This document shows, piece by piece, positions 1 through 13,500 of a DNA stretch of 64,000 nt. A program made the translations under genes and the position numbers. Source of the stretch: Gordionus sp. m RMFG-2023 (lineage: Eukaryota; Nematomorpha; Gordioida; Chordodea; Parachordodidae); NCBI RefSeq assembly GCF_954871325.1, contig NC_088777.1, positions 41,207,366-41,271,365 on the forward strand, given 5' to 3'. Within the stretch, counting starts at the first letter, position 1, and each line of letters opens with the position of its first letter. The notes beneath the pieces were generated by a model. That model ran no database searches and was not told where the DNA came from. It worked only from the letters and a program-made list of their open reading frames with translations.

Positions 1-353
1 TTTTTTCTTCTTTTAGCCCCTTTATATAATTATTCAAAAAAATTATTTGATAATTAAACATTCAGTGGTAATTAGTATTATTTACAAACTTTGTATCATT
101 ACTAGCTATCACAATGCAAATTACTAAAAGATTTCCTTAATCTCTCTTCCAAGGTTCAAACTCGTTAATAGTAATGAAAGATAAATAGTATTGTATGCGC
201 AATTTTAAAGCCATCATCACTTCTAATTTACTATGTTGTACTATAAGTATGGCATTTTAAATCTGTTATCACAAATTAAAGATCTCTTGAGACACATTCC
301 GTAAAAACAAATATGATTATATTTATATATAGCGAAAGCCTTCGAAATTTTAG

Positions 354-612
354 GCCAGATTTGAAAAAAAAAATCATTTTCAAGGCCGGCCTGGATTTTT
401 TAAACCCCGCTCGAGATTTTTTTGATTATTTTATCGGCCTCGCCCTGTGGTTTTATAAATTTCATTATTTTAGATAATTGGAGGAAATTAATTTGAGCAG
501 TAAATAAATAAAAACGTTCATAATTTTTGACCATTTTCCAACTGATTAATTGACATAAACTAAAAAATTTTTTAATCCCCGACAGGGTTCTGAGCTTGCA
601 AGTCTCTGACAT
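354..612. mobile_element. degenerate hAT-type miniature element
   Basis: GC-rich blocks (aggccggcctgg and similar) alternate with A/T runs, and the right side ends in gcaagtctctga. This resembles the terminus gcagatctcta of better-preserved elements at 16590-19220 and 63487-63870. No clean target duplication or left terminus is visible. A short open frame across it is most likely a by-product. Confidence 0.3.
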
Positions 613-1104
613 ATATTAAAATAATTTTATTTTTACCGGCTGCTTGTGACTCTAGGTAGCGATAAAACGATTCCTATGTAAGAAAAAAACTGTTCCAACA
701 ATTTTTCACGAGCGTCTTCTATAGGCGGATTTAGATAAATGACTTGATTCGATATGCGAAATTCGTGAATCAAAGGCTTTGAAGAAGTGTTAAATAGTTA
801 AATATTTATTGATTAAACATAAATCAAGATGCAAGAGAATTTAAAAAAATAATAAATAGACTAACCTATGACTATGATTAATATCATATTAATGTAAAAT
901 ACATTTCGTAGGAATATGGTCCAACAAAAAAAAATATATAAATAACTTCTTGAATATATAATATTTACAAATTTGGTAAATGCGATTATAAATATTAAAA
1001 AAAGCTAATAAAAATTATCGAAAAATAGTAAATTTACCGAAGACATCCATATATACATATATTGGCATCCGAATGTCGTTATAATTAATAGTATACATAA
1101 GTTT

Positions 1105-1265
1105 ACAAATTGAAGCGGTTTGCATTTTATTTCAAGTAATGTATCAAATGATAACGTGCAAATTGGTAAACGTTTTATTAACGTTAAAAACGCAGCTACA
1201 ATTTAGACAACGAAACGTTTTTTTAGAAAAACGCAACACTAAACACTTCTGCTCAATTTGTAATT
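1105..1265. repeat. interspersed repeat, copy 1
   Basis: This stretch shares a recognisable core (ttatttcaa, taatgtat, gtgcaaattggtaaa) with a second copy at about 27690-27890. Both copies have runs of aacg and aaaacgc near their ends. The size (about 160-200 bp) suggests a MITE or SINE. No RNA polymerase III boxes are obvious. Confidence 0.45.
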
Positions 1266-1321
1266 GCTAAAATTTTAACGATAAATGTACCCAAAAAGCT
1301 AATTTAAAAAAAATTATATAC

Positions 1322-1557
1322 CATAATTTTTGGCTCTCCACCTGGACATGCTATTAGAGCTTTGAAATGGACTGATTGGGTCTTTGTTCCTTGAGTATTA
1401 CGCCTTATTTTATTGTAACCGGTATTATGATCCTGCTGGGCGTAATTATTATTAATGCTTTTAGATTCTAGGTCAATTTTTGCATTCTTGGACATATTGG
1501 CGCTAAAATTATCTATCATCTCGTCTATGTTATCATCGGTGTCAGCATCATCTGCCC
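1322..1557 (-). CDS. DYNC1H1: dynein heavy chain exon 14
   Basis: Residues 1028-1106. It begins with an acidic run ([17 protein letters not shown]), continues as Asn/Gln/Lys-rich sequence and ends in the conserved PGGEPKI. The intron before it is only 91 nt. The acceptor follows ttaaag; a slightly later acceptor cannot be excluded. Confidence 0.85.
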
Positions 1558-4500
1558 CTTTAAATTTTATTATAGTGTATTATTCAATAAAATTTACATT
1601 TCTTTCTTTCTTCATAACATTGAATTTATATACTTATATAGAACTCACTGATTTGATCTCGAGTCTTTATGTCACCCCGGATGTGAGTGTTGGCTCGACC
1701 CTGCCTATTCTGCGGTGATTTACTATCTCTAAAATTACTGTTGTTAGATGTTCCTTCTTCCCCTTTTATTAATCGTTCCGTCCACGCCTTTATGCCTTCC
1801 TGGAGCCTAAACGCCAAACGCTTCCCTATATCACCGTCAAGTCTACCTATCCAACATGGCAAGTTGGAGAATTGTTTGAGAGATAGATTATCTACTGATC
1901 TTTGAATGCTGTCTACTTTCTCGGCAAAAATTTGCTGGTTAAAGGGACAAGTTTCGAGAGATCTGAGATCGTCTCCTATTTTTTCGTATATTTCTATCAG
2001 TTCGTCCACCTTTAAAAAGTTTACAAGTGTTTATGTAATTGTTTAAAATAAAAATTTATCAACTATTTTTATACATTTTTGAATATCTCGATATAAGGTA
2101 AGAAGTACAAGAAGTAATTCAATTAATTATGTAAATTATGTGTAAAAAATAGTTTTATTATCACAAAATATGCTCTTAAGGTAAAATCAGCAATCAAATA
2201 TAGAAAGTGGTTGTAACCTTTTCCTGAAAAAAGAATACAGTGTCAGAAAATTGAGGAACGTATCCTTCCAATTTGAATGAATCCCATAATAAACCAATTC
2301 CCTATTTTAAAAAAAATGTAATATTTTCTTATATTTATAAAAAAAACTAGATTAAGTGGCTATAACATACTGTATGGCAGTTGTAAAAATAATATTCAAA
2401 AAATATTTTTTCTAAGATATTTTAATGGTATGGTTTAAATCAGGGATCAAAACCGAAACGAATATCGGTTAGGTTCAAGTTCGAATAAAAATAACGGTTC
2501 AAGGTTCGGTTTGTAAAAAATAAAAATATCGGTTCGGTTTGAACCTTTAAAAACCGATTTGAACACTTTTGTATTCAAGCTTACATTCGAATTATGTATA
2601 GGGAAGAATATATTTTTTTATTTCATTAAAATTGTTGTGTTTATTACATAATCTTGTTATGAAATGTTCTTCACTTAAATCTCTTATAATACTACTTCTT
2701 TCAAAACCTCCACACATTGTGTCACATTTTGTCCCCTTTGTCCATCATAAATCTCTATTTTGTTTTACACGATTTGTAAATTATAAACAAAGCTTGTTTT
2801 TATATTTTATTAATGATGGTTACAGAATCTTTATAAAAATATGTCGATAAATTTTTTCATTGTGTCCTAATTGGCGTTTTTTTATTATTGTATTGGGATA
2901 TATTTTGTTTTTTTGTAAATTCATTATATGTATTTTTATTACGCGCAATAATCCGGTTTGTTAACCTTAGCGCATTGGTTTGTTTTGGGATTGTAAGACT
3001 CACAATGAGTCAAGTTATTCGGATTTGTAAAAATTATTCTTTTATTTATTTTATTTTCATCTATAAAATAGCCGTTTGTGGCAAATTAAAGAGAATTATT
3101 TTTTTTGTGGGAAATTCAATAAAATTATTATACTCGGAGTTTTGCTTTCTATTCTGCCCAGACTTTTTACGGCACAACGTAATACATTGTAAGCAAAATT
3201 TTTAGTATATAAGAACAAAAAAATATATACTCGCGAACATTAAGCAATGATGATTTTATTTAGGATATTGTTTTTTTTTGTCGAATTGTTTGTACATAAT
3301 AGTTTTTGGATTCCTGCTAAAATTCTAGATTCAATAAATTCTCGATTTTTCCACATTAAATCCAGTTTGTACGATGGCCAAAATGCCCGATAAGTCCGGT
3401 CCCCCAGTCCCACTCTCCAACAATCCCGGACCATCGAACTCCGTCGATTCCCCTTCCCCGATGGTTTAACAGCCAACGATCGTGGCACCAACCATCTCAA
3501 AAATAAAAAGACATACATAAAACTTTCATTTTTATAATTGCACATAATAAAATAATATTTAACTTATAAATATAACAAATAAATGTCAATGATTAATTAT
3601 AATATGAACAATATTTAGCTTATTTACTTAAATTTATTTTATTAAGTTGCACAACTAATATTTTCAAGATTCGTTTCACTCAAATTAGATAATGAGATAG
3701 TGTAAATTTAATTGTTGAAAAGCATCTTTCCACATTAACTTGGGTAGCTGGCACTGCCAGTATGATACCAGACAATTTACATAATTATGGGTATCGACTC
3801 TGATATCTGCAATAGTCTAAAATATTCAAATTTTTATTCAACCTAGGTTCATTAGAAAAATTAACTAAAATATTTCTAATACTCTCCGAATTTTATTAAC
3901 AGTTGTTGGTTACCATCTTGTATATAAGAAGACTTTCTACTAAATCCTCTTTAGATTAAGATACATAAACCGGCGTTGATTCAACTTCACTAGAATCCTC
4001 ACTCTTTTAACAAAGTTTTATTCCATGTTATGCCATATTTTAATAATATAATCTTAAACTTTTTTATTTTATTAACCTTTTGTTGTGATATTTTGTTTAT
4101 TTTATCGAATTCTAAAGGGTGGTTTCTTTTTATGTGACGCTCAAGATTTGCTCGATAATGGCCTTTCATATTTATTTGACAGTCAGTAATATTACATTTT
4201 GATGTGTCAGTTATAATACTATATGTAAATAATTTATATATTGGATTAAATTTTTCTCTAGGCATTATAATTTATAAGCTTTAATATATTTAAAAAATGT
4301 TGTAAAATGGCAATACACTAATTTTATAAAAATTATGACTGACACTTATCAATCAAGTGTGATTGATAATAATAACAATTCGAATATAATTAAAATTTTT
4401 GCAATATACTAATAACTTACATATTATTTTATAAGCATAAAATCATGAGGCTCGTGTCGGTTCAGAGGCATTTTAGCTGTTCGGTTAAGGTTTGGCTAGA

Positions 4501-7500
4501 AATTTTTTAGCGGGTTAGGTTTGGATCCCTGGTTTAAAATGAAACAATTTATATATTAAAGCATTAATTATTTTTAAATGTAAACTTAAAGTATAGAAAT
4601 ATATTTATACTTCCGAGATTTTGGTTTGTGCATCTTTCCTAAGCTTAGCAGCTAAGAGTTCAAAATTAGAGTCTTCTTTGCCAATTTTGGCACAAGTTTG
4701 TTCGTAGGCTCTAACGTTCTCCATTAAGGATATTGCCAACGGATAAGCTTGACTAGCTTTATTGGCGTTAGTCATTATAGCGACCGAAATTCTATAGCCT
4801 AAACTTTTTAAGTTTCTGACCTATGAAAATAAAATGGTGATTTTTTTCGAATTAAAAATTAAAATTCCAAAAAAATAGATTTAAAGCCAAATCTCCAATA
4901 TATATCCTGTTACTTGTATAGTTTAACAATACAAACCTCTTTAGCCAATGTGATGATTTCTGGCAAGAAGTTGACCTTAAGTTTGTAGCGAAACACAACA
5001 CCACTGCTAACATCCACGGCAGTCCCACTACTCATACTTATATTACTACCAGTTCCTTGCCCATTTATTGAACCTTCGTTGGGATCTTCGCATTCCCTAT
5101 TCATTACCATCATCAATTCCCTTGAACTCTCTACGTTAAAAATTCTGCCTGAAACGGTATAATTCCGACTTTGAACCCTGGATGCCCACTCGTCAAAAAG
5201 GGAATCTGAATCGAGTAGTTTAAGCCTAAAGGCATCCGCTTCAGCTTTAAGGTTTCTCCCTTCTAAATGGGTCTCCCAATCTTTTCCCAAAATATCACCT
5301 ATGCGTTTGGTGTAGGTGTCAAGCCTTCTTTCTATCTGCCTGACCCATATGATATGGCCGGATACAGGAGGTATGTCTCGAACTACGCTAAGTTTGCAGG
5401 CCTTCGTTTGGTTATAAGGTATCTGTGTGAAATTTGCAAAAATTTGGTTATGAAATTGATAAAAAAAACTCTTAATTATTGAATTTTACCATGTATACTA
5501 AAACATTAGTGACTAATTTATTGAGGTATTATAAATATATTTATAATGGGTCATATGACTTAAATTTAATCTGAGGGGGGGGCAAATCAAATTGTCAAAA
5601 TCATCAGATTTTCTATAAATTAATAATCGCATTATAAGCAGGAATCAGGAATTTGCATGAAAACTAAACTCAGGTATAGCGATGGAACGGAACGGAATTT
5701 TACGAAATATTCTCGAAAAAATATTTAAATTTAAAACGCAAGTTAAACGCTCATTTTTTATAAACCAATATATGTCATCATGTTGTATTATGTTATTACA
5801 TCGAATCTAAGTACAAATGCCATATTCGTATGCTGAGGTGTGAAAAATACCTTTCTATTGCTCATTTTGCTGTAAAAAAGCCAATTTTTTTAGAATCACT
5901 GCAATTAATAATATTTTACAGTGTCGTATTAATAAATCACACAATTCTAGCAATTAGTGTGGTAAAAGCTAGGCGTGAAAATAAATCAAAATTTTTTATT
6001 TCAATTAAATAATAATTATCCATGTTTCAACACCTGACATTTTATTATAATTATTAACCTTTTAAATATTATTTAAACATATTTCAGCAGTTTAAGAACA
6101 AGCTATTATATGGTGGTCTAGCCTATGCTCGAGATTATTATAATATTAAAAATTTACTTAATATTATATTTGCAACCATAACAAATAATACTCAATTTTT
6201 CGTATAATTATACCATAAAATATTTAAATAAAGAAACTGATTTTCCAGCTTTTCAAGTCTAAGCCTGTTTCATAATTTAGATTGGACTAGGCTAAACGCG
6301 AAAAATGTTCTTTCACAAAAGATGAAGTTGCTACACCAAGAAATTGTTTGAAAATTGGGGTATTTCTATATTATCGCCAATAAAAATTTCCATAACTAAG
6401 GATTCGAGACATTATTTAATATGGAAGGTGACGACATTTAAGGGATCAGGAATTAAAAAATACCAAAAGATAACTTAAACGCTTATCCCTAACAATTATA
6501 GGAAATTGCCAGGTAAAAATTTCACTTTTTAATAAAAAGCGATTTTGAAAAAAATGGCCTAACTATCTTTTATACCTTTTGTACCACATCTGAAGGCTTA
6601 AAATTAATTGTCTAATTCATTTTTAATTTTGCTTCCATAATCTTAATTGTCCAACAGAAATAATATCTAAAATAAAATGGTTCAAATAAATAAAACCTTA
6701 AATTTTTCCTTCAAATTCTCAATATCCTTTTTAACGTGCTGGATGAGTTGAGTCTGATATTCCCTGATGGCTCCTCTTATACGTGGCCTAACGAAGAGCG
6801 CATTGTAACGGGAGAAGATGCGAAACATTTCGTTAGCATTTTTAGCCACGCCGAGCTGATCTCTCAATTGAGCTGTTATTCGGGCCTCTATTCGGTCTAT
6901 CTTTTCGTCGTAGCTAATAGATAAATTAAAATTACAGTTATATTTTGTTTATTCTTTATTTTCTATCATCATTTTTTTGGTGCAGTCATATTTTGTTTTA
7001 TAAAAAAATATTACAATGAAAAAATGTGACTTGATTCTATTAGGATCTTAAAAAAAAATATTACAATGAAAAAAAATGTGACTTGATTCTATTAGGATCT
7101 TAAAAAAAAATATGATAAGGCCGTAGTTAATTTTTTTAAAGTTTAAATTCGGGCATAATAAATTAAATGGAATTTTTAAAAATATTTAAATGAGGATTTA
7201 TTTTTGTTTAAACCAAATTTTATAAAAAAATAAAAATAATTTTAAAAAAAAATATGACCTGGAGAAAATAAGTCCTGAAGAATTAATCGAATATGCATTT
7301 ACTTTATAATAATAAAAATCTGTATTTAATATAATTTTGAAATTTTTTATATCTCGTTAAATTTAAAAACAATATTAAATCGATTTTTATAAGGAGTTAT
7401 TATTATGTTAAAAAAATATAATTTTAAGATTCATATACATATAAAATTATTTAAAATAAGATTAGAAATTAATTAAAACTTATATACAAAATACAAAATG

Positions 7501-10500
7501 AGTATAATACTTGTACATTAAATACATACTTAAAAAAAGATAATTATTCTAAATCCTGATTTTCGTACAAAAAAATCATTGATCTAACCATCCCATCCCA
7601 GCCTTCGTTTAGATTCAGTTATCAACTTTTTATTTGATAAAAAACAACGTGATTCTAAGAGAGTATATATAAATAGTATAATAACTTAAAGTAATGCTTA
7701 TAAAGACTTAATTTTAAAAAATAACTCTAAAACAACAAATCAATTTATTACCGTTTCATGGCCATATCCCAAGCTTCGTCGGCCTCTTTAGTAACCTGTA
7801 GAGGGTCCATGATGCTATCTTTGACATTATCGTAGGCTATGGCTATCTCTTTGAGGGCCCCGACATCCGATATATCCAAAAATCGATTGTTCGCCGAATT
7901 GGTATTAATTGCGTTTGAAGGCTCTGGGTTTGGCATGAATGAATGGGCGCTCGCGGTTGGTTGTTGCTTTAAAACGCGCGATATAACCGTTCTCAGTTGT
8001 TCGTGCTGTTTACGAAATCTGTAGTATTTATTCGATAAAGGTGAAATATTTTCAAATTTCAAATCCTTGTTCAGCTTCTGTGTTGTTTATTAGAATTTTC
8101 TATACTTTCTCAAAGGTGTTAAGAATGGGAAAGTCAGTAAATTCTAGAAATAATCCAAAAATCTTAGTCATTTAGATCTTAAATTAAATTTTGAAATTTT
8201 TGATGAATGTGATAATTTTATTTTTCCTTCATGCCATGGACAAGGTATATTTTCAAGGCCAAGATCTAGGTTCCACTAAATTTAAAGGATTAATCTAATG
8301 TTCGTAATTTGGGATATTCCGGTAAATTTATCAACTCTCAGTAGTGTTGTTTCATGGCTAAGGCTAAAATCAGGATTTTAGAAAAACAACTATTACCTAA
8401 TCACTCGAGATTGCCTTCCTTTTGTAAAATCTTGAAATCTAGATAATATTTGCTAAGCTAAAACTTGATTTCGCCGTTTTTTTTAAATAAGCAAAATCGA
8501 AGTTTTTTCTTAAAATGAGAAAAAAAATGTAATTCTAACTAAAAATACAATAAATCGTCACACGAGAATTAGATTATTCTATATCCACTTTTAATTATAC
8601 CTATCTATCATTAACCGAAATATTTATAAAATAACTCAAATTATATCCGATACTAGGTTAACCATCCTATTGAAAACAATAGACATTTACTTTTTAAAAT
8701 TGCACTCTTGTAAAATTATAAATAGTGGCGATACAATATTCTAATTCTCAGGGGACGATATATTTTTTTGGTCTTCTGTTGAGCGCATGTTTAGTATTGC
8801 TTAGCAGTTTTTAGAGCTTCTTTTAAATGTGTAGCCATGAAAGTTAGCTCGCGTCAACAACTATGAAAAAAGAGGAATATGTAATAATAAAATACATCAT
8901 ATTACTTTTCCAAGATAGCCATCCGATTACTCAATTTCTTGTGGATCAAATTAACTCGCATGATTAATTTTAGTGGGTCGCCTTTTTTCTTGTTCATTTC
9001 TCGAACCAGTGTTAAAAGCTTTTCGTAATGCTCGTCCCAGGTTACGAAAACGTTCAAAGCAGATACCATGAGCTAAAGGAGAAAAAAGATTTTTGCACCA
9101 TTTCCAAATCATAATTTCGTGTAAAAATAAGCAAGATAATGTTAATAATATTTTTGTAGAATTTAACCTAATATTTAGCCTCAATCAGGCGCGTAGCCAT
9201 GAAGTTTCTATATGGGGGGGGGGCTATAGATCATTCTGAAAATTGCCATCATTATTATAGTATTAATATCCAATAGCCCAGTTAGTGACCATGCAATGAT
9301 TAGCCCTACAATCCACAATAAATAATTGCTTTAATAGGTTTTATTTTTTCTCTGTTCTCTTTAGCCAATTTAATTATACTTTTATCTAAATGGGATATAT
9401 AAAAATAGCATCTACACTTTCAATGGAAACATGTGAGGTTGTAATAAATTCTGAGTATTCACATTTTTTCCTATGAAAATTTAAAGATATTTTCTTGCAT
9501 GATATGAGAAAATTTTATCAACCAAAAAATCTAAAAGTAATATAATTTAATATAGAAAATATATAACCCAATAATAGTTACAGAAAGTATAATAACCGAT
9601 TTATCACTTCAATCTGTTGCGTGAATAGCATAATCAAGAATCTGAAAAGGGGAATTAAGGAAGAAATAATTCTTCGGGATCAGTTAGTTATTATCTGCAT
9701 TTCAATATTAATTAATACACTTAGATATTTTATCCTATAACCTATGATGAAACAAAATTATAATATTACATTATTTAATGACTGCATTTTCCATTTTTTT
9801 TTGTTTTATTAATATTTTAGATTTTTAGAATTTATACCAAACTCACAACAAAATCAACCTTATGATATTGCAAATTTCTGATACAATAATCTCTCTTAAG
9901 GACATAAAATCATACTTTTTAAAAAGATATGAGTAAATATAATTTCTTTTCATTTTAAATCAGTTGAAAACTTGAAAATTTGAGGAAATTAATTTTTATA
10001 ATCACTACTTTGAATGGATTTTAGAAACACTATAAAATGCTTCACTTTAAATATAATTTTATTTTCCAAAATATATTCATAAATTTTCAATCTATCATGC
10101 CCTTATTTGTATCCCCAAAATTCATGTGGTAATAGAAATAAAATTTAAAAATAAATATTTATTGCATTATGACTTTATTCTGTAGGAGATAGTGGAACTT
10201 AATGTAAAATATGCCAATCGTTTGCTCCAAAACATGTCAGGAAAGAAGAGATGTCATTACTACAATATCCCATGTAGATAGAAATAGAGTTAAATTAACT
10301 AAAGAAAATAAAAAAAGTAAAACCTATTATTGATACAATTAGTTATTGTTTTGATGGGCCTATTATTGAGTGTTCATTCTGACTCTTGATAATTGGATAT
10401 TAATACTAATAATGACGACAATTTCGGAATGCTCTAGTAAAAAATAGCCCCCCTCCACCATATAAGATTTCTAGCTACTAGTGATAATACTTCTCAGAAA

Positions 10501-13500
10501 TTTCTATATGTACGAAATAGTTAAGTAACTAGGGTTTCAAATTTTATTTAATTTTTCACGGCATTTTTTTTAGCAAACAAAACACATATTTTACAATAAG
10601 CCCGATACCTCTTTACAGAATTTGCAAGTCATATCTATTTACAAAAATATATATTTTGAAATTCTATTACCATATGAATTTTGGTGGCACTGATATATAA
10701 ATGGTCGAATATAAATCCTTTAATGTATTTTTGAAGATAAAATTAATTTTTTAAATAAAGCATTTCATGTATTGTGTTTTTAAAATCCAATCAGTGTTGT
10801 AATAAAAAAGTAATTTTTTTTATATTCAAGTTGCAAAAAAATAATGATAACAGTTTTAAAATCAAAATAATTGTATTTACTCAGATGATTTGTTGTGGGA
10901 ATAAATTCTAAAAATTATTAATATTTAAATATAGATAATAACAAACTTCCTGGTCCTGAATATTTAATTTCTTACTTATCCACCTTTTCTATCGATAGTT
11001 TAATTTAAAATCATTAATGGTACATCAGATTGTGATGATGAATCAGTTATTATACTTCTGTAACAATTATAGGGTTCTGTTTATATATTTTCGATGTTAT
11101 TTTGGTTGATAAAATTTTCTAATATCCATTAGGAATTTAAAGGTTAAAAAAATGTAAAAAAAAAATTAATACACAAGGAAGAGATATCATTATTTTTAAC
11201 ATTTTGCTAAAATTAAAAATAGAATATAACCATGAAAATATCTTAAAAAAATAATTTATAATCCGCATTTTATTTGCCATGGGTGGCGTTTGCCCCTCTG
11301 CAACCCCCACTGGATAAGCGCTTGGCCGCAATCGAACTATTTTAATAAATATTTATATTATGCGTGATTGATAAAATATAAATAATGTATGGATGGAACC
11401 AGATCCCATCTTAAATTTGATATCCCTAAAAAAAATTCAATTTATTATTATGCATAAAACTCTTCGTTTTTTCATAAAATATTTACAAAATAGTCTATAT
11501 GAAAGAAAACTAAAGGGTCAAGAGAAGGCGTTCTCATTATTACTATTTTATTTGTGGCTCACTTTTCGGATATTCAACTATTTTGAGCGATTAAAAACAA
11601 ATATAAAGTCCATGAATGGTTGGACGCCATCTTATAGCGTCGACTAATTTAAAATAGCCATTGGGCAAAGAAAAAGTTGTAATTTAACCTTACAACGTCA
11701 ATGAAGGGATGTGACTCCGAGAAATGCTCTAGCCTAAAGGTTTGCATTGGGCGGGTTTTTGGATAAAAAGCCAGCCCATTTAGTCTAAAATTTTTTTACC
11801 TGCCGCCCATTATTTCAAAAAATTTTTTAACCCAAGCCCACTTATAACGTTTAATTATGGCCGTTATTTCAATTTTTTAAGCATCTAATAAAAAAAAAAT
11901 TCAGCATTACACCTCTACAAATTGACAATTAGACCTGATTTTATCGTTTTGTTTAATTGAGAATTGTCATTTTGTAAATATCCGGTTATTATTTTATTAT
12001 CTATAAAATCTTCATAATTTACAGATGAACATTGATGCCGAAGGAAGAAGGATATGCCACTTTTGTTATTATATTTAGAAATAGATTCGCAATCTTTGCA
12101 GCGAATCCAATCTAGCTTTTTGTCATTTTCATCGAAAATGATTTTAAATTATTTCCACATTAAAGATTTGAGTTTATTGTCTGATTCATTATCTTTTAAC
12201 TTGTAAAATTATTTTTTATTATTTTAGATATATTTTCTTTATTCATAATATAATTTTAAAATAAAAATTAAATTAAAAAATATTTTTTTTATTAAAAATT
12301 ATGTTATAAAAATAAAATTTCTATATTATATAATAAAATAAAAATGAAAAGGGCAAATATAAATATAAACAATTATTTCTAAAATAAAAACAATGTAGAT
12401 TGCAGAACCAAAAAAAGAAATTTTAATTTTCAATATCCAAAAATGATTATTTATATTAAGATAAAAGTTTTGTTGTGTTTATTACATAATATAGTTAGGC
12501 AAGTGTTCTTCACTTAAAAAAAAAGTGGTACAATAAAAAAAGAAATATTGTTATTGATCATTTAAATGATTATGATTTTATTAGTTTGTTTTTGAACTAA
12601 AATTTTAATTTCTTTAATTGTTTAAATTTCTTAACCCGCCCACTCATCCGCTCGCCCATAGTTTCAAATATTTTTAACCCGCTGGCCCGTTCTCGAAAAT
12701 TTTTTGCCTGCCAACCCCGGGGGCCGAAACTGCGCCCAATGCAGACCTCTACTCTAGCCTGTGAGAAAATATAAAATGGATTCACTCACCATCACAATAT
12801 TAGCATTCTTGTACCAAAAGGACTAGCTACTCCAATATTTAATAATGGGGGGGGGGGGGGGGTTTACATTTGAACGTATCAGATGCAATCCAGGAAATAT
12901 GTGGAACAATTTTACGGTCAATATTTTTTCTCTCTTAACAAATTAAAAACTCATTAACAGGAGATTGTTAAATGTTGATACTCTAAAACCTAAGTCCTAA
13001 TTTTATAGTAGATCTTGATAATCATCTCCAAGGTTTGCATTGCAACACGACGCTTCTTACAAACATTAGGGAATGAAGTTAACCCTGACTCTATCTAATA
13101 GCACCAGATAAAATTTAAAAATTAATTCAAATGGAAAATATCCCTAAGGGTATAAAATGCTTTTTTAATAAAAAAATTATCATTTAGCAACCTTTTTATA
13201 TTTTTTTATTGTACTGCTTTTCCCATTTCTCTTTTTTATTAAATATAAAAATTTATTTTATATTTGTAATAATTCGATTTAATATAGATATAATTCTCTT
13301 ATGTGTATACTTAATATATTTTTTTTCTTCTTTATAATGGTAAAAGGTTATTTTTTATATTATTTTTGGCAGACAATGTGAATAATTTACCAAAAAATCA
13401 AAAAGCTTGTATACACTAATATAAAAAATAAAATAAATACAAACTTTTTCAAAATCGTCGTAGGGCAATCCCAGTAAATTTTGTTTGTAAGAGAGCACCT

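Larger units (their letters stand above)
1..1321. other. intron sequence at left edge
   Basis: This AT-rich stretch follows the splice donor at 1321 of the last visible dynein exon and should be intron. I searched it for the next conserved dynein tail segment and did not find it, so the next exon lies outside the window. It holds a degraded GC-rich hAT terminus (about 354-612) and one copy of an interspersed repeat (about 1105-1265); otherwise I see nothing coding. Confidence 0.6.

Noticed and set aside
2888-3205. 105-residue open frame on the plus strand
   Set aside because: It lies inside the hAT remnant at 2441-4531, is rich in Phe/Ile/Tyr, and shows no family motif; it looks like a by-product of T-rich DNA.
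5267-5482. Plus-strand open frame of 71 residues
   Set aside because: It is the antisense shadow of dynein exon 10.
11265-11330. A hAT terminus (complement caagcgcttatccagtgg)
   Set aside because: Style fits, but neither a partner end nor a duplication was found, so it is not listed as an element.
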